Source: Planctomycetota bacterium
GTDB lineage: Bacteria > Planctomycetota > Phycisphaerae > UBA1845
Reading direction: 5' to 3'
DNA length: 8,254 nucleotides
NCBI GenBank assembly: GCA_022563055.1
Contig: JADFOB010000041.1
Coordinates: 1-8,254, forward strand
This document shows, in pieces, positions 6,707 to 8,254 of this stretch (within the stretch, counting starts at the first letter, position 1; each line of letters opens with the position of its first letter). Below the pieces are notes generated by a model. The model did not search any database. It was not told the DNA's origin and saw only the letters and a list, made by a program, of their open reading frames with translations. The position numbers and the translations under genes were made by a program.

Positions 6707-6735
6707 TGTATAGGCGATGATCCCAAGGTTCGCAA
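6707..6735 (-). promoter_or_regulatory. Candidate promoter for the minus-strand cluster
   Basis: On the minus strand TTGCGA (6735-6730) and TATACA (6712-6707) are separated by 17 bp. Each matches four of six sigma-70 consensus bases. Transcription would start near 6700, leaving a leader of about 105 nt before the barrel ATG. The spacing is ideal, but the match is modest and promoter rules in this lineage are poorly known. Confidence 0.3.
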
Positions 6736-6779
6736 CAACAAAACCGTGGACCTCATCGGACGCCCGGACCGAAATGATT

Positions 6780-6805
6780 GACGCCTCTTCAATCTTGAGG
6801 GCGTC
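6780..6805. repeat. Short interrupted palindrome in the divergent region
   Basis: GACGCCTC and GAGGGCGTC pair with one bulged base around a short loop. It may be a fragment of a dispersed repeat, or an operator for one of the divergent genes. The sequence alone does not decide between them. Confidence 0.4.
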
Positions 6806-6829
6806 CTACAGCACGGCTCGGCGCGTTGT

Positions 6830-6835
6830 TATAAT
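6830..6835 (+). promoter_or_regulatory. Candidate -10 element for the pentaheme gene
   Basis: A perfect TATAAT hexamer lies about 170 bp upstream of the ATG at 7004. No recognisable -35 element sits 16-18 bp upstream, so support is limited to the single hexamer. Confidence 0.2.
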
Positions 6836-6913
6836 CCTTGTGCTGGTGAACAAAGGCACTTCGTGTCCCGCCGACGGTGATTTGACGGCTTGCGTGGAGG
6901 CTATGACGTGGGC

Positions 6914-6931
6914 CACTGCTCTTGAGCAGTG
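6914..6931. repeat. Perfect 8-bp inverted repeat upstream of the pentaheme gene
   Basis: CACTGCTC and GAGCAGTG flank a 2-bp TT spacer. It sits 72 bp before the ATG at 7004 and downstream of the TATAAT hexamer. It could be a dimeric regulator operator or a further dispersed palindrome. A tight 2-bp loop favours a DNA-binding site or a mobile palindrome over an RNA hairpin. Confidence 0.5.
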
Positions 6932-7003
6932 CTCTTTGTGCGTGTATGGTGCGGACGGTCGATGTGGAGTTCCTGTTGCCATTACGTTCGCTCAAGAACT
7001 GCC

Positions 7004-7561
7004 ATGCGTAAGCTCGCCCCGGCGATAGCGTGTGCTCTGATCGTCGCACTGGGATGCTCGCAGGCTGCCCGCGATCGCCTCAAACACTTTTTCTTCGAGG
7101 TTCCCAGCGCTGAGGCAACACCCGCGCTGGCCGAGGCAACCCCGCCGCCCAGCGAGGAACCTCCCGAGTTGGTCCTTCCCGGCCCGCGATTTCGCTCGGC
7201 CCATCCACCGTACGTGCAACGCCTGTGCAAGGAGTGCCACAGTTCCGACAACCGGATGCAGGTTCGGGCGGATTTCCTCGATCAGTGCCGCACCTGCCAC
7301 GCACGCTACTTCAGCGACGAGGTCGGGCATCCACCCGTCGCGGACGGAGAATGTCTGATCTGCCACGAACCGCACCGGAGCATGGAAGCATCGTTGTTGC
7401 GCTTACCGGTCTTGGACACCTGTGTCGACTGCCACGACGAGCCCGAAGACTTGAGCGAGGAGGCTCACGGCACCGGCGACGTCGACAACTGCACGACATG
7501 TCACAATCCACACTTCGGCGGCAAGGCGCTTCTCAAACCGAAGACCGATAAGGGCACTTAA
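7004..7561 (+). CDS. Pentaheme c-type cytochrome lipoprotein
   Basis: The 185-residue product starts [18 protein letters not shown], a clear lipoprotein signal with the lipobox ALGC and acylated Cys18. This fixes the start at 7004 despite a weak ribosome binding site (AAGAAC). A HFFFEVP segment and a low-complexity Ala/Pro/Glu linker follow (about residues 28-60). Five CXXCH haem sites come next: CKECH at 75, CRTCH at 95, CLICH at 117, CVDCH at 140 and CTTCH at 163, with extra histidines in CHEPH and CHNPH that can serve as axial ligands. The family is cytochrome c3/c7-like in a broad sense. It is membrane-anchored by lipid and probably faces the periplasm. Divergent from the cluster but likely in the same pathway, it could feed electrons to the outer-membrane cytochromes; this is inferred from location. 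Confidence 0.9.
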   Translation: MRKLAPAIACALIVALGCSQAARDRLKHFFFEVPSAEATPALAEATPPPSEEPPELVLPGPRFRSAHPPYVQRLCKECHSSDNRMQVRADFLDQCRTCHARYFSDEVGHPPVADGECLICHEPHRSMEASLLRLPVLDTCVDCHDEPEDLSEEAHGTGDVDNCTTCHNPHFGGKALLKPKTDKGT

Positions 7562-7580
7562 CCGTCCGTTGGCAAAGTAG

Positions 7581-8254
7581 TCCCGGCGCGCCGAGACTCC
7601 CGTGGCGGCCTCACAACATCACGAGAAGTGGAAGGTGGCGTGGCATCGAGGGCGAGCGTGGGGCCATGGACGGATGCGCAAGATCCACTACAAGCAGATA
7701 CTCCGCCAGTGGTTCGTCAGTGGGCACGAGGAACGGGTGCATGCTTTCGTGTTTGAGATCGACGGGTACGACAAGCCCTGGTTCCTGGTCACCACAGCCC
7801 TGGATCTGTCGGGTGCGCAAGTGGCGGAAGCGTTTGCGGCGCGTTTGTGACAAGAGGATGGCTTTCGGGATCACAAGCAACGCATGGGTATGGAAGAGTG
7901 TCGGGCTTGGACCAAGGAACCGGTGTTGCGCACGTTCCGGGTGCGGATGGTAGCGATGACACTTCTGCGTCTGATGCGGTTTCGCCTGGACGTCGGCGGG
8001 GGCGAAGGACGCGGTTGGCTACAACCGGAATGGAATCCACCCAAACAACATCCGTCGATCCTCGACCTGCGGCGACTCTTCCGGCGTCACCGCACAAGGT
8101 TTTCCAAACTCTTGCCGCGCCTGGAAGAGATTGAAAAAGTCCCTCAGGCCACGACTTCCGCCCGAAAACCAGCAGAAATCGCTGCGAGAAATAGTAGAAA
8201 CTACTGGCTAAGGGTATCGGATCGGAAAATGCCGTCTCGTAACGGTATTTTGCA
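7581..8254 (+). pseudogene. IS4-type DDE transposase remnant, 5' truncated, with in-frame stop
   Basis: One frame reads from just after TAG 7578-7580 to the right edge, broken only by TGA 7848-7850. On both sides it has transposase character: YDKPWFLVTTALDLSGAQV before the stop and QEDGFRDHKQRMGMEECRAW after it. Across the stop the spacing matches the IS4-family signature Y-(2)-R-(3)-E-(6)-K, with F in place of Y and the stop inside the R-(3)-E interval, so E is the presumed third catalytic acid. The upstream half with the first two catalytic aspartates is missing: the frame begins 20 bp after the pentaheme cytochrome stop. This is therefore a dead remnant. Residues PEWNPPKQHPSILDLRRLF and the rest extend to the window end, so the right boundary is unknown. 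The family assignment rests on the motif and on memory of similar planctomycete transposases. Confidence 0.8.
8226..8251 (+). terminator. Terminator-like hairpin at the end of the transposase remnant
   Basis: AAAATGCCGT and ACGGTATTTT form a 10-bp stem with one G-T wobble and a 6-nt loop. The A-run/T-run layout resembles a bidirectional intrinsic terminator. It overlaps the still open transposase frame, and the window ends 3 bp later, so it could instead belong to the terminal inverted repeat of the insertion sequence. Confidence 0.4.

Larger units (their letters stand above)
6595..7003. other. Divergent intergenic region
   Basis: These 409 bp separate the minus-strand barrel gene from the plus-strand pentaheme gene and should hold both promoters. 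I found no convincing coding sequence here: the short open frames lack conserved motifs and ribosome binding sites. The region contains two weak promoter candidates (6707-6735 minus, 6830-6835 plus) and two palindromes (6780-6805 and 6914-6931). Confidence 0.6.

Noticed and set aside
6929..7003. Upstream start for the pentaheme cytochrome
   Set aside because: It would bury a well-formed lipoprotein signal that starts exactly at the ATG at 7004, and the extra residues have no secretion character.
7848..7850. TGA in the transposase frame read as selenocysteine or programmed readthrough
   Set aside because: There is no evident recoding structure, the family has no known selenocysteine, and the gene is also truncated, so simple decay is enough.

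Overview
The window carries a five-gene minus-strand cluster that looks like an outer-membrane electron-transfer locus. A divergent plus-strand multiheme lipoprotein gene and a decayed transposase lie to its right. The DNA is GC-rich. Two kinds of short dispersed palindrome are present, one of them reading SPKRKRG in the cytochrome frame. From memory, both kinds are typical of Planctomycetota and related large-genome aquatic bacteria. The lineage call is an inference, and no rRNA, tRNA or marker gene is present to confirm it.

Minus strand, in order of transcription (right to left): (1) 6594-4519, a 691-residue outer-membrane beta-barrel with a signal peptide and an inserted globular segment; (2) 4514-3489, a six-repeat NHL beta-propeller lipoprotein starting 4 nt after the barrel stop; (3) 3264-1402, a dodecaheme cytochrome c (eleven CXXCH plus one CX3CH); (4) 1308/1305-703, a tetraheme cytochrome c whose whole length matches the first tetraheme module of gene 3; (5) 553 to beyond the left edge, a second NHL lipoprotein paralogous to gene 2. 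The cluster therefore holds one barrel plus two NHL-type and two cytochrome-type proteins, which suggests duplication. Porin-cytochrome conduits and extracellular cytochrome filament loci of metal-reducing bacteria combine the same kinds of part. I infer that electrons pass from periplasmic cytochromes across the outer membrane, with the NHL lipoproteins as scaffolds or docking partners.

Plus strand: a 409-bp divergent intergenic region (6595-7003) holds weak promoter candidates and two palindromes. Next comes a pentaheme lipoprotein (7004-7561) that probably works in the same electron chain. From about 7581 to the right edge is the C-terminal part of an IS4-type DDE transposase with its N-terminal half missing and an in-frame TGA inside its conserved signature.

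The least expected feature is the placement of dispersed palindromes. Three copies of a 26-bp REP-like element occur. Two face each other between genes 4 and 5, one abutting the start codon of gene 5. The third lies inside the coding sequence of the dodecaheme cytochrome and encodes part of its signal-peptide n-region. A separate long inverted repeat lies just upstream of the same cytochrome gene.
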